A DNA stretch of 64,000 nucleotides, from NCBI GenBank assembly GCA_005406025.1, contig BGZK01000003.1, positions 1,674,001 to 1,738,000 of the forward strand, read 5' to 3'. The position numbers and the translations under genes were made by a program. Each line of letters starts with the position of its first letter. Within the stretch, counting starts at the first letter, position 1. Positions 10,453-23,360 of the stretch are shown here, piece by piece. The stretch is from Eumeta japonica. Its lineage: Eukaryota > Arthropoda > Insecta > Lepidoptera > Psychidae. The notes under the pieces are model-generated. The model was not told where the DNA came from and ran no database searches. It saw only the letters and a program-made list of their open reading frames with translations.

Positions 10453-11599
10453 TTTACTTTTTGGAATTTTCTTTGCTTTGTTTCAATTTAATACATGAAT
10501 CCCCTCTTAGTAACAGTTTCACTTCAAAAATTATTCTATTTTCATAATAATAACCTTAATGATTATTATTATTGCCTGTTCGATAAAAAAAAAATATTGC
10601 TATATTAGATGATATTTATCCTTACCTTATATATAATTTAAATGTTTTTTCGTGTTTATTCGTGTAGATATAGACCTTGTGTAAATAGATATAGAAATTT
10701 TGTAAATGTCTGTAGAATTGTAATGGAAAAATCAATTTATCGAAAATTCTGACGATCTCTAATTATTTTTCTTCACTAATCGTTGGTCGATCGAACTTGT
10801 CTTCAAACTGAGCAAGGAAATCTCTAAAATCAGATAGGGACCTAGACTTTTTATGGGGATAAACCCCATAAAAAGTCGTTGACGTATTGTTATGTCTATT
10901 TTAATTCTATTCTCGGATACAAGCGATACGTAATTTCTAAAGTGACGTCAAACATTACCGTAGCACTTTCGTTAGCGCATCACAGTAAATTCAGTAGGTC
11001 TCGATGATAGAATCCTGTTTATAGAACCTTATATTCAAAAAGAGCTCGGATTATTTTGCATACAATTCGTATGAAAATAATTATGTTGAAATTGGCTCAT
11101 TGAAGTTGTGAATATTCAAACAAAATACAAATTAAACTATTATACATTTTAAATTCAGTAATATAATCCATATCTCAACAATATCTTCCATGTTTTGTAC
11201 ATACTTCCATGTTATGTATATAGAAGATGTCACTACTTTGTTATAGTTTTATAATAATATCGATCGGAAGATTTTTCTCACTTTTATGTAATTATAGTAA
11301 TTTCAAAACAAAACAACTATGAGTTTTTAAATAAAATGTTTACTTTGGTTTTGTTATTTGTACTGTCACAAAATACAAAAATTTAGATAAGTACTCTTAC
11401 AAAACTATCAATTTTATTATTTTGATTAAAAATTAATATTTGTCTTGAGTCTGGGTGTTTCTATGTATTGTATGTAGGTACATATCTACCAAAATAAAAA
11501 AGTATTTATATATTATATTAAGAATCAATGGTACCCATAATACAAGCCTCGTTCTTGGACCAGACGGTGCTTTGTATATATGTCCGAAGATATTATTAT

Positions 11600-11935
11600 A
11601 ATACTAGCTGGCCCGGTAGAGGTTGTTCTGCCCCTTCATGTGGGCGGCTTGTTCATGCAGTTAGTGCCCGCAGCTCCGCTAGCATGGACGTAGAAAAAAA
11701 TCCTTCTTCTTTTGTATCGATCGATATCGATCTCAATCCCGGTTACAGTTTTGATTCTGATCCCATCCCCATAATCGTTTTTGATCCTGGCCCTGTTCTT
11801 AATTTAGGTTTCGGTCCTGCTTTAGATTCTCATACTGGTCCCGTCCCGCTTTCTATTCAGATTCAGCTAGCAGTCACAGTTCCGATTCGGATGACGCCGG
11901 GAGCAATTAATATATCTTTAAATTTTCTTCGATAA
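11600..11935 (+). repeat. Dispersed repeat with periodic GAT-CCC-rich core, copy 1
   Basis: Begins 'actagctggcccggtagagg' and runs into a core of loosely repeated 'gatccc.gt..t.attt.ggt' units. The core happens to stay open in one frame. Related cores lie at 22845-23050, 45020-45260 and 54790-55120. The flanking 'actagct..cgcccgcg' head is typical of repeats scattered through lepidopteran introns. Confidence 0.55.
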
Positions 11936-14210
11936 CTATTACTATTTATTCATTTTCCTGGACCATAATGAACAAAAAAAAAAGAATTACCTACATCCAT
12001 CGTACAAATCGTGAGTTACTGTCGTAAGTTATATCAAATATCTCAGAAAAAAGCGGTTTCAATTTATCCGAATTTTCAAATTTTTTGGGCTATTTTTCCA
12101 ATTTTTCTCTCCCTAATAATTCTATTAGAATTATTACCGACATTTAAAAAATAAATTGGCCAAGTCGGTCCAGCCGTTCTTAAATGATGCGCATATAAAT
12201 TAACAGCTTTTCATTTTTATTTAGATAGAATATATATTTCTATAATAGTTATTTGATGAATATATGATAATACAGGACATATAATAGTAATAAGATAATA
12301 CACACAAAATAACATCTTTCTATTGTAGTAACTTATAATTTCCTTTGTGTGTTCAAAAAAAATCATAATTATTGTTTGTAGAAATCAGAGATATATATTC
12401 TGTGTTTACAACTTCTTCCATAAATGTCCATTTCCGGTTCACCAATTTCAGGATTTATATTATTTTTAGGTATTCTCAATTTCCCACTGCAGTTGTGTCA
12501 TTTAATGACTACGTTATTTGACGACTACTTGGTGTATTCTTCAGTAAGTTTTGAAAGTTGTATTGCAAATTAATTAATACTACAGATACTTTTCGAAAAA
12601 GTTAACAGGTACATGATTGCCATGAAAAAATTAAAAAGCGTACAATAAAATTGTAGAAACAAGCTTATATAACAGCTTAATCGTTCGCGCCCCTTTAGTG
12701 GAATCCAACCCTGGTTGCAGCAGCCATGTCATTCTAGTTTAGAATGAGCTATCGCATTAAATGCATATAAGAAATTTGTGTCTGCACTGTTTATCGCTAT
12801 GGAGTTCGCTCGCCGGAAACCAACCTTGAACGCAGTAGCCACGTCGTGGTTTTTATAAGAAATTATAACAATAAAATGCATGTACAAAAAAAAAATTAAA
12901 TATTTAAAGTTCATGCCTCGTAATATTTTAATTTAATTATGTTAAGAATCAAGAAAAAGCATTCTCAAATGTTTGCGAATTAAGGGTAGGGCAAAAATTA
13001 AAAAAGTGCTACCTAGAGTAATTAATTACAACTATTACAACCTTTGAAATATATGGCAATGAAAAATGTGTTTACGTACTACTAGAGGTCGCTACTATTA
13101 GTAACACCTTTTGGTCTTAGCAATACATTTTTCATCAATTACAATTTAATAACATCGAATTAGACAGCCATTTTCTATATGAAATTACTTCCTGTAATTC
13201 TAAAGCTAATTATAGAAAAAAGCTAAATTAATAGATTTTATCACAAGTGTTGGCGTTTTTAAATTTTGTGAAACTGATAGGAAGGATTTTCTAAACTATT
13301 TTGTATTTTTTTCTTTTTTTTAAATTAAATCATTTTTCGGCGCTGAAATAATTAATCTTTATGAAATTATTCATATAACGGTATGCAAATTTTCCTATTT
13401 TGGTGTACTAACGAGAAAAGCAATAGAAACAGTTGCTGACAAGAGATGAAGAAGATTTTTTGATTATTTGATTATTTTTTGATTATTAAAGCACGCTCAA
13501 ATGCTTTTACATTATGAGTCTTGCAATACTCATACGAAATTGTTCAAAACACTAGAATAGACCAGCTGGTGACTGAATTGCAATTTCACGAATGAACGCA
13601 ACGACTATCAGCCTGAAGTTTTATAGATACATCCACTAAAATTTCAGTTAGAAACAATACTTTGAAAAAAACATATATACAGGTAAAAAAGTATATGATG
13701 ATATAAAAAAAGAGTCTGTGCTGTTCACCGTTGAGGAGTTCCACTTTCGATCTTCTGACTCCGTTCACGGATCAGTTCGTGGGACCTACTTGTTGTATTA
13801 TCACATAATTTACATAAGTATACCAAATTTCAGCTCAATCGCATATCAGTAAGTAGTCTAAAAGATTAATAATCTAATGAGAATTAATTAGAGACACCGG
13901 GTCAGGTGAAACTAAATAAAAACTTGTAAAAACTAAATATACTCAGAATTATTAAAGGTCGATCCCTCTTTTATACTTACGATCTTTAAATTTGAAACAT
14001 ATTTGTCCATCTATAAATGAAAAAAACAAGTACTTTCGATAGATAAAGAAGTATTAATGTTTAATCAGCAAGTAAGAAAGTGATAATTAGTAGATAATCG
14101 ATAAATTGTACGAAACAATAATCTCAAAACCATTATAAATAAATAAAAATAATTTGATAATTACTTAAGATTAGTCTCAAGGAATGACTCTCGTCTGTCT
14201 GATAATTCTA

Positions 14211-14335
14211 GCGGGCCTAGCATGACGCCCTAAACAAAAGTCTTTCTATATGACTGTTCCTTTCGCTCATCATATTGGCGTGACAAGGATAGCCCTATAG
14301 AGAGACTCTTGTCTAGGGCGTCATGCTAGGCCCGT
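14211..14335. mobile_element. Palindromic MITE, about 125 bp
   Basis: The arm at 14211-14249 (gcgggcctagcatgacgccc and onward) pairs with 14297-14335 at roughly 35 of 39 positions. There is no coding capacity. It resembles short non-autonomous DNA transposons; the superfamily is unclear. Confidence 0.75.
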
Positions 14336-14391
14336 AGGTAGCATTGAAATTATACTATGAAAATCTGGTTGACATGGGAGTCGCACGTTTT

Positions 14392-14690
14392 TCGATTTTT
14401 TTCTTCAAAATACAGCCTAATGTAGTAAACACCTAAGATTAAAATTAATATGAGCCTTTAATTTCATAATGTCGGTGAAAATATATATGAAAGAACTTGA
14501 TAATTTCTTAAGTGTAATAGAGTAAAGTAATCATTTATTAAATTATAATATATTTTTCTTCATAATAAGGCTTAATGTAATAATCACCTAAGTTTAAAAT
14601 TAATATAAATTTTTAATTTCATAATGTCGGTGAATATATTCATGAAAGAACTTGATAATTTCTAGTGTATAGAGTATAGTAATATAAAAG
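14392..14690 (+). repeat. Tandem duplication, 155-bp unit
   Basis: The unit starting 'ttcttca' at 14401 recurs from 14556, step 155. It includes 'taatttcataatgtcggtga' and 'gaaagaacttgataatttct' in both halves. Confidence 0.8.
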
Positions 14691-15939
14691 TTTCTAAATA
14701 TTTATAAAATACAACGACATAACGCTTCATTAAAAATTAGCAAATCTTGATGACTATTATATTTATATATGATTTGCTAAAAAATAAATTTAAGTATAAT
14801 AAACATAATTAGATTTAGTAGATTTAATATATTGCATGATTTCCTTTCACAGGTAATTTTAAGATTGTATAAATATAAAACAAATAATAAATAAAAAAAT
14901 TAAAAAGCGACTGCATTAGTATAAGAACAATCTCTATTGTTAAGCGACCAAATAATGTAACAATGCAAGAAATACGAGACCGGTGCTGCGTAGGTCTTTT
15001 TCTTTTCAGTCGGCATATATCTCGGCTTTTGATGCTACTTTAAATGAATAAATACAAAATACTCATCGAATACTCGTTATAATACATGATTGAGCACGTA
15101 TTATGAATAAACTAAAGACTTAACAAAAATAAAAAATACCATCCTTTTTCATAGCTTTTTAGGTGTTATTTTTGCATTTTTAACAGAACACTTCAACGTC
15201 ATAACGGAAGGTTAGTCGAACTATACTAAATGTAATGAGTGCTAAACTGTCTGTCTTAGCACTCATTTACTGCGGCCGCTTTTGATCGCGGGACTATGTA
15301 TCTTCTCTTTTTTAAAGACCAATGTCCCTCGTTTAATTTCTTGTGTACAGAAGTCGGTTAAAAAGTATTAGGATATGTTTATAAGGGTTCCATTTTTTCC
15401 ATTGACTTTAAAACTGAAAATTACTAAATCTTATTCACAATGAGCAGGAGTTAATTTGCGAAAACCTATCATTCGGTGCGGGCAAGCAACTTGCAAACAA
15501 GTAAACCCGCCACTGATCCTCGTATCTGTTCTCCCAATACGAATCCCTATCTAATATCTATATAGTGCGTCGAAAAGGCAAACAGATATCGAATATCAAC
15601 CGTGCTTTGTAGATTACTAAAGGCAGATTACGATGGCGTCCCGTCGACTCCGCTGATGATGAGGAATCCAATCGCCAATCGCATATTCGTAAGTACCTTG
15701 GCAGATTTTCGTCAATAATACTGTTGAGATCTACATTCGTATATGAAATAAATCAACGACAGTATAAGTCCCCTAAAAGAATATCCGGCAATAAAATCCT
15801 ACATTTTTTTTTTCTCAAAATGCGTGGACGTTTGTTTGTATCTTTAGGAATATTGATCGATTGGAATGTTCCGGATTGCAATGAATCTTTGTTTGTTTAC
15901 TTTGGAAGTGGAATGTTTACAACTTTGTTATTTTGAATA

Positions 15940-16140
15940 ACTAGCTATCGCTCGCGGCTCCGACCGCGTGGACATGTAATTAATTCCTCGTTTTCTGTAT
16001 CCACTATTCCGTTTCCACAGTTAGTTTCGATTTGATCTCGTTCTCTATTCCAATCCTGCGTACTTCTCTTTTTCAACCGTGTCATCGCTTTCGGTTCGGA
16101 CATCGATTTTACTTTTAATACCGATTCCGGTTTCTTGTAA
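15940..16140 (+). repeat. Dispersed repeat head, copy 2
   Basis: Starts 'actagctatcgctcgcggct' then 'ccgaccgcgtgga' and continues with 'tccgtttcc', 'ttcgatttgatctcg' units. It is the same family as at 11.6 and 45.0 kb. Confidence 0.55.
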
Positions 16141-16256
16141 ATTACGAGGAACGTTTAATAACAAGTGACAATGAGTCAACGATTTTTATCACCAGTGGAA
16201 GACTATGAAAAGACAGTGGAAGAGTATAAAAGAACAGTGGAAGAAAAGACAGTGGA

Positions 16257-17222
16257 CAGTTCCGGTTGTTCCTCCGTTGCGATCGGTCGCCTTCGGTCCT
16301 GTCCCCTGGACCACCCGTTTAGTTTAGTGTGTTACTGCGTGGCAGTGTTCCTTCGAGCCGCGTTCCGTAGTGTCGGGCTCCGCGCGTGTACGAGTGTGTG
16401 GGGTGCCGCGCAGTGTAAGTCGCGCGGCGGCAGTTAAGCCACGGGCGTCCGTCCCGGCGAGAAGCTCCGGTTACCCTGCCGTCTGCACGCCGAGCCCGCA
16501 CACGGTTTCTGCGCCTAGGGTGCGCTCCAGTAGTTTTCACACTCCGATGCCGATCGCTATTTTAGTTATTTCGCGTGTTTTTACGCGCGTAATTGGTTTT
16601 TCCATTAACTGCGTGAGTGCGACCGCATGTGGACCAGCAGCGGCCCTTTGGGGACGGGCTTCGCTCAGCGTCACGGCTAGCGGTCAAACTCTGTTAGTGA
16701 TGGTTAATCCATTCCGAATTAAATTCAGTTAGTTTACGTTACGTCTTTACGTAACGGTTATAGGTCATTTTTGAATTTTAAATTTTAAATTCAGTGATTT
16801 AAGGGCATAACGCCCTCAACCGGAACCGTTAGTTTTATAACCGCCTTTCGCGGTTTTTTGCCACCCCCTCTACTACTCGCTTTTCAAGCGTCGTCTTTAT
16901 TAATATCTATTATACACGTAATAGGTAGTTTTAGCTATTTTGCCTCTTCCCGGGCAACATATTCACCGGACGTTATTATTACGTCGGGGTAACCCGGAAG
17001 GGTTCCTGACCTTCGCGCGTTGGCACCCTGTGCCTTCTGGCCGCTTAGATAAAGCCTGAAAAGTCCACGGGCTTAACAGCCTTCGGACTAATGGCAAGCG
17101 CCGTAATGCTTCAGGGGTTTTAGTCCGTGAGAGTCGGACACACCCGTGCGTCCGGGCGCACGGACTGTCCATAATGGATTTTGCCCTCCTTGCCCTTCGC
17201 ACGAGCAGAAATACAAAAAAAA
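16257..17222 (+). mobile_element. GC-rich non-autonomous retroelement with target duplication
   Basis: About 966 bp of GC-rich sequence ends in an A run and is flanked by the direct repeat aaaagacagtgga (16244-16256 and 17223-17235). The 3' part, from 'tcaggggttttagtccgtga' through 'ggactgtccataatgga', resembles 36784-36955. This fits a LINE-mobilised element with an intact 5' end and no reverse transcriptase. Open frames inside it (for example 16370-16732) look like products of base composition. An R1-like origin is only a guess. Confidence 0.65.
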
Positions 17223-18309
17223 AAAAGACAGTGGAAGAGTATGAAATATGTTTCCGAGTCAGGAGGAGTGTAATAAATGTTTACAAATTAGTTTATTCGT
17301 ATGAAAAATTAAACGTGTGGCACTCGAGGACTGCCGCGGCAAAGCTATTGCTTACGAGTAGCATTTTTATCAACTTATGCAATTATAATTATTTATTTAT
17401 TTATGCTGTATTTTTTTTCTTTGATATTAATTCAAGTTTTTCATCACTTTCTTCATTATAACTGCACTTTGTTTATTCATATTTAAAACACTTTATACAT
17501 AAATTTTACGCGTATAGCTATTCACCAGCAACTGCTATTCACTGTTGTACATAGGTACCACTGTGTATACATATATACCTACATGTATATTTACGGGGCA
17601 CATGCGGTGAGTGTGGCATTATAAAGATATGACAGATACCTATACACCTATATAATTTCTCACAAACAGCTGCTTACGTATTCGTCAGATTTCTGAGCAG
17701 CTCGTCTCGATCCGTGCGAGCTTCGCACAGTCGTACTATATACATACACGTTAAGCGAACGCTCGGCCGAGCTACATGGTAGGCGGAGTGGGGGGTGGTA
17801 GGTTTTATTTTCGTTACGGAATTTCTTGATTCGGTCGTCGCGCTCAAAGCCCGCGATAAAAACTATGCAATAGCTTAAAAAGTACATTTATGCAAACACA
17901 ATATTTTGAGAGACAATAAATTCATTTTTGACATATCTTAATTTTTTTTTATTCATTCCAGAATTGTTCATTGTGCCCTACGAATAATATTAATGAAGGT
18001 TAGGCATTTTTTTAATACAATGCATAGGCAAAAGATATATATTATAATACTGCAAGGAGGCGGTTTAAGATCCTAACGTCGTCGCGCGTTGTGACAATCT
18101 ACAGAGAAATGCAATTAGCTAAAACTGCGTTCTGGATGACTGCATTATCAGCCGACCATGGATGGATACGTTATAGTATTTGTTTTGATACTTTTTCACG
18201 ATATAAAAACCACTCCAATCGGAGTTAGTTCTGCAGGAAGAAGCGGCGATCACACTTAGGTTAGTTACATTAGTCAAGAGACAGAAATGAACCGATTTAC
18301 AATGATAAT

Positions 18310-18348
18310 GCAGTATTTTGTAAACGGTCCGCGTTTACAAAATACTGC
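18310..18348. repeat. Perfect hairpin, 16-bp arms
   Basis: gcagtattttgtaaac at 18310-18325 is the exact complement of 18333-18348 with a 7-nt loop. A further 'aaaatactgc' follows. Confidence 0.75.
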
Positions 18349-19770
18349 AAAATACTGCTCTGTACGTGTATGCTAAATAATAAATGTATGCATTCATGTA
18401 TCTGTATTGTAACAGGGTACGAGACCTTTTGCTTGGGTACGAAACCTTCGGCTATGTAATTTAGCAGAACAGATTGGAAATTATCAAAATAAACGAAAAA
18501 GTAATTCCTTATCTCTTATTTCGTGATAACATGCAATGCAAAAATTCAATCAGTACTAAGCGCGAACCAACGAAATGCGTACGCGCGCGTTTTGTGTTTT
18601 AATTTTGGGAATTTTAAACGGTTAGTTTGACTTAGGAATTAGAATATATCGTGCTTACTTATAGGATTAAACATTATTTTCAAATACAAATTATTTGTCA
18701 ATATGCAACATTTAAAGCTTAGGTATATACATATATTTTTTTTTATTCATTTATGTGCAAATTCAGAAATATTTGTAGAAGTTATTTGAATATTTTATTA
18801 CGGATTAACTGTATCCCGGCCGTTACGTTGTGCGTAAATTAAAATTTGGCAATTATTTTTACGACCCCGATTCCAATTTCTTTTTAGATTCCGTTGTCGA
18901 TCTTGATGCCGATCTTGGCGCTCCTTTGAACATCATTTTTACTTTTCTGATATTTGTATGGTACATGTATCATATCATATTTGTATCGATACTAGAATAC
19001 TAGATACTAGATAGAGACTTTATATATATATATAAAGTCTCCTCTAATGATTCTTGAGTAAAATTTAATTAACGTAAATTTTACAAAAAAAATAGATACC
19101 TTACCAAACCTTACCATACCAAAAATCCTTAAACTAAAAAGTATCCAGCAATAATTTGGAATATTAATTTGAATGCGTACTTGAAATTATTATAAATTAA
19201 ATATTCAATGTACTAGGTAGGTATAAATAATTACTTTTGTTTGGAGTCGGTGCCAGACAAGGCAAGTTTTGTATGACATGTGACATTTGTTATATCATTT
19301 ATTTTATTTAATTGTATAATATATTTCTTAATGTTCATCGCAAGATTTTATATTTAAAAACCGACCGAAGGCGACGCGTGAGGGCGCACAAACAAATTTG
19401 CGTTAACTGGCCTCTACTCAGAAAAAAGTAATTAATAAAAAATAATAAGTAAATTTATGTGTTTACATTTCTATTGTAGATTTGAAGAATTATTATTCAT
19501 AACTTTGCAGTTTAAGGGTTTTTTGAAGTCGGGTTTTATTATATTTTTTTTACCAAGGTTAGTTTTTTAAGAGTCTCAAGGAAGTGTGCTTTTTACGAAT
19601 TTTGTGTCATTCATTTCTCAAAAAAGTGACAACTAATATAAGCGTTATTTATTCTAAGCGTTAATTATTACAGACATATGAGCATATTTTTTTTAACGAA
19701 ATCAGTTTATCAATTTCTTAATTACAGTTTAGGCAAGTTCCATTAAAATCGGTTGTTTTGATTAAAATAT

Positions 19771-20752
19771 TAGGTCGAGGAAAAAGTCTTCGTATTTTAT
19801 AAGTAAAATGTTGCAGTAAAATTTCTTTGGTTGTGCTGTTTGTATCTGGCTAGTTTTGCTACGATTTAATAAATGACATTAAAGAAAAAGGAAAATAAAA
19901 AGGAAAGACGGTGTCTCGCCATTTTTCAATTGTTTTCAATTCTGTCCACCAAAATAAGTGAGCCTAACGTAGGAATTCGATACGTTTCAAAGTTTTAATA
20001 CAAAAAGCAAAAATGGGATACTAGCCGCGAAAACTTTTGTGACGTTTATGGACCTAATGCAATGTCGGTAAGAGTAGTACAAAACTGATTCAAGCGTTTT
20101 TAGTCCGGTAGTTTTGATGTCAAAGACGAACCTCGCTCTGGTCGACCTGTTTACGGATAAAGTCGATGCCATTTTGGAAAAAGCAGAGCAAGATCGGCAT
20201 ATTAGTTCTTATGACATATCTGAAACACTGGGGATTGACCTTAAATAATTTTGATCCATTTGAAAAAAGCTGGATGTAAAAAAAAAGCTCGATACTTTGG
20301 TTCCACACGAGCTCACTGAAACAAGTCTAATAAATTGTGTACTCATTTATGATTCTCTATTGAAACGTAAAATCGAACCGTCTTCGAAAAGATTCATCAT
20401 TGATGGTTAATAATGGGTTGTCTACGACAAAGGTCATCGTCGAGTGGCAAGCAAGCTTCATAGAGTATAACGAAACCCGGGTGAACTCGCAATAACTTGA
20501 TTCTAAGTTGGTATGATCCTAATTGGTGTGATCTTAATTGGTGTGATTGGAAAGGCATTATTCATTATGAGCTTTTACACCAGGCAAAACCGTGAATCTC
20601 TACTGCTAACAGCTAATGAGGCTCAAGAAAAAATTGCAGATAAACGACCGGAATTGATCAATAGAAAACGTGTGGTTTTTCACCATGATAACGCTAGACC
20701 ATACTCATCTTTAGCTACTCAGCAAATATTGAGAGAGTTTGGGACCTAATAT
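19771..20752 (+). mobile_element. Decayed mariner transposon, copy 1
   Basis: Begins 'taggtcgaggaaaaagtctt' and carries transposase fragments in several frames. N-terminal pieces lie at 19950-20340. A C-terminal piece at 20640-20748 includes KRPELINRKRVVFHHDNARP, which carries the H-H-D-N-A-R-P catalytic block of mariner. A middle section is missing and stop codons are frequent, so it is inactive. Confidence 0.85.
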
Positions 20753-21544
20753 GTCTTTGACATTCAGGTCGGGAAAATAGTTTGAAAGGTTTTTTAAAAA
20801 TAACAGTTAGGTAGTTTTTTCCTACTTTTAATAAATAACTTAGAACGAGAATGCTGCCAATTTTGTACTTGAAAATGTGAACAATAACATTTTCGTGCTC
20901 TTCGAGTTTGAAAACATAATTGCTTAATCCGATGCAGGAAGTTTATAGGCCAGTCTGCAAAGTCATTCGTTGCTCAGATATTTTCGTTTTAATCTCGGCT
21001 TAAGTAAATTTTCTCGAAAACTGATAAGCGTCACATAGGCGGATTAAGCAAAACTCAGTAGCGCTATCAGTTACCGGTAATCGTGTTATCGTTGCTGTGA
21101 ATTTAAATTCTACATTAATTACAAGAAAACAATATAGCTTATGAAACGTACCTATCGATAGGATTTACAATCTTTATTGTTCAGAAACATCGTCTATCAC
21201 ACTTTGGATAGCGAAAACAGAAGATTAAAAAGTCCCTATTTTCATATTGCGCCTCCGCAGGTTCACTCGCATGAAATAAGTTAATTTTCCCGTTTCTTGT
21301 TATCGGTCCTGCTCTTATTTCTGCTTCCAGCTTTTCGTCCAATAACGATTTTGATTATGCAATTTACGCAGTATCACACGTTGCAATTTAGTTAGAAATT
21401 TTATACTTAAGTAGGCGCATTAGGAACCGTACTATGGACAAAAAATAGTAATATATTCACACACTCCGAGCACATACCTGAGCCATTTTTTTTAATAATT
21501 TGCGTTCTATCCTAATTTTATTTGTATTTAAATTTTATTGGCCA

Positions 21545-22030
21545 GCTTTTTGATTTTGGTATGACGAAATTAAAAACTTTATTGATTAGATTTTTAATTT
21601 TGGTTCTAAAAAACTTACATTTTTTTAGGCCGCGGGTCATGATTAGTTAGCTTTATTTACCGTTGAAGAGGAAAAATTTTCCTCTATGTCAGTCATATAA
21701 ATTTTAAACAATTGTTTTATAATCTTTCAAAAGTATTTTTTTATTATTATAATTGTCTTTTTATTAAATTTTTCGATAAGAATTGTTAAAATAAAAATAA
21801 GCACTGTCATCAAAAGGATTAAGTTGCAAAAAAATGTAGGGTTATAATATTTTGGGCCAGTTCCACGTTATTCACGTAAATATTGTTTGACTATACAGCA
21901 GTTGTATATCCGCAGTGCTATCAAAACGTACATACAAGTATGACATACAAGAATGTCACTTCCGTCCGAAGACTGTTAGTTCCGTTTGAAAAAGATCTTA
22001 GTTACACTCAAATCACGACCAGAGAAGTTT
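21545..22030 (-). pseudogene. Decayed promoter/first-exon block, paralogue of 58425-58890
   Basis: About 480 bp aligns with 58425-58890, including 'aggccgcgggtcatgattag', 'gggttataatattttgggcc', 'agcagttgtatatccgcagt' and 'ttccgtttgaaaaagatct'. On the minus strand an ATG at 21696 opens MTDIEENFSSSTVNK, and a GTAAGT donor lies at 21613-21618. An 11-nt loss between them breaks the frame seen in the other copy. One ETS-like TCACTTCCG is intact at 21956-21964; the second has changed. Confidence 0.5.
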
Positions 22031-22529
22031 TATTTCAATAATAATAATCTATTATAATAATAGAATTATAGAAAAAATAGAAATATAGGTAGAACTATAT
22101 TACAAGGTGAAAATACTTATAAAAATATTTTGATAATATAAAATACATTTTATTTCTATTGTGTTAAATCTAAGTATTTTTATAATTTAAGTATTATTGC
22201 ACCATATTTGTAATGGCTCGGACATCCATACATACTAAGGAAAGTAAAATATAAACAAATGACACAAACAATAATAAAATTTAATACTTCCAATCATAAC
22301 AATAATTTTGTTAATATCATTTTTTAAATATAAAACCTTTAGTTTGAGGTGAATTATTTTTTATGATTGTTTATAGTGTTGTAGCCAATAAAAGGTAATA
22401 CTGATAATTGTTTAAAAACAGAGTTAATAATTGTAACAACTACAATAATTCACAAAATGTTATTGAAGCAGTATGATTGACTATTACAATAAAAATACAG
22501 TATTTGTTTATATGTTCATTTACTTTTGA

Positions 22530-22572
22530 TTTAATTATTATCGGTCACAACATGTGACCGATAATAATTAAA
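22530..22572. repeat. Perfect hairpin, 19-bp arms
   Basis: tttaattattatcggtcac at 22530-22548 pairs exactly with 22554-22572 around a 5-nt loop (aacat). Confidence 0.8.
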
Positions 22573-22689
22573 CTCTGTTCTATGAATAATATATACTTAT
22601 TAAGAAACTGATCATTGTTAACTTGTTAGAGTTTTTTTAACGATAAATTTTATATTAGATTAGCTGGCCAAGCACACGTTCTACCATTT

Positions 22690-23360
22690 CATCTGTCTGG
22701 CTTTCAAAATAAAATAAAATACAGGCAATATTACTTGAGGATAGTGTAGCTTTCTATAAATGAATGAATTTTTAAAGTCGGGATAATAGTTCGGTTCATC
22801 AATATATTGAAGTTGGGGAGAAACCCTAGTGGGTATAAGGCACGAAACACGAAACGTCTCGGTTACACCTTTGATTTTGATCCCGTCTCCACAGTCGTTT
22901 CCAACTTAAGTCCCGTTCTCAATTTCGGTCCTGGTCTCGCTTTCAATTCTAATTATGGTCCATTTTTCGATTTTGTTCCCCATCCAGCTTTCAATCCCGA
23001 TACTGCTACTAGTCTCAGTTCCGATTGGGACGAAGCCTGGGCCAAATGCTAAAATCAAAATAAAATATAACCTATATTACTTGGGGATAGATTAACTTCC
23101 TATGAGTTAAAGAATTGTTAAATTCGTGTTAGAAATATAATTCACGGATGAAGCCGGGGGTAAATGTTAATAGCCTAACTTTATACAAGAATAGTGAAAA
23201 TATTTATTAGTGTAAGAATTTTTAGAGTCGGTTTGCCGATGATTCGTGGAATTTTTTTAGAAACTTTCCCGGCAATCGTACTACATTTCGTCAAAGTTTC
23301 ACCGTAATCGAATCAATGGACTAGGCATGCACAGAGGACAAACATACTTACATTAATTTT
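22690..23360 (+). repeat. Dispersed repeat copies with periodic core
   Basis: A 3' end at 22690-22800 ('ttacttgaggatagtgtagc', 'gaatttttaaagtcgg') is followed by a second copy at 22845-23130. Its core reads 'gattttgatcccgtctccac' and so on. It translates to FDFDPVSTVV, PVLNFGPGLAFNS, which parallels FDSDPIPIIV, PVLNLGFGPALDS of the copy at 11.7 kb. The parallel comes from shared repeat DNA; no coding role is supported. Confidence 0.6.

Noticed and set aside
11336..11393. ATG with a hydrophobic run (MFTLVLLFVLSQ) as a first exon for gene B
   Set aside because: No phase-1 GT donor follows before the stop, and it lies 12.8 kb upstream with no promoter signal.
11528..11935. 135-codon open frame read as a gene
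   Set aside because: It covers a dispersed repeat whose related copies elsewhere are broken.
16165..17202. Several open frames in GC-rich sequence on both strands
   Set aside because: They lie inside a retroelement with high GC, which lowers stop frequency. They overlap each other and show no domain.
18195..18360. TATAAAA followed by ATG (MNRFTMIMQYF) as gene B promoter and first exon
   Set aside because: The only nearby GT is in phase 0, which does not fit exon 2 or exon 4, and the peptide is a poor signal sequence. It overlaps a hairpin.
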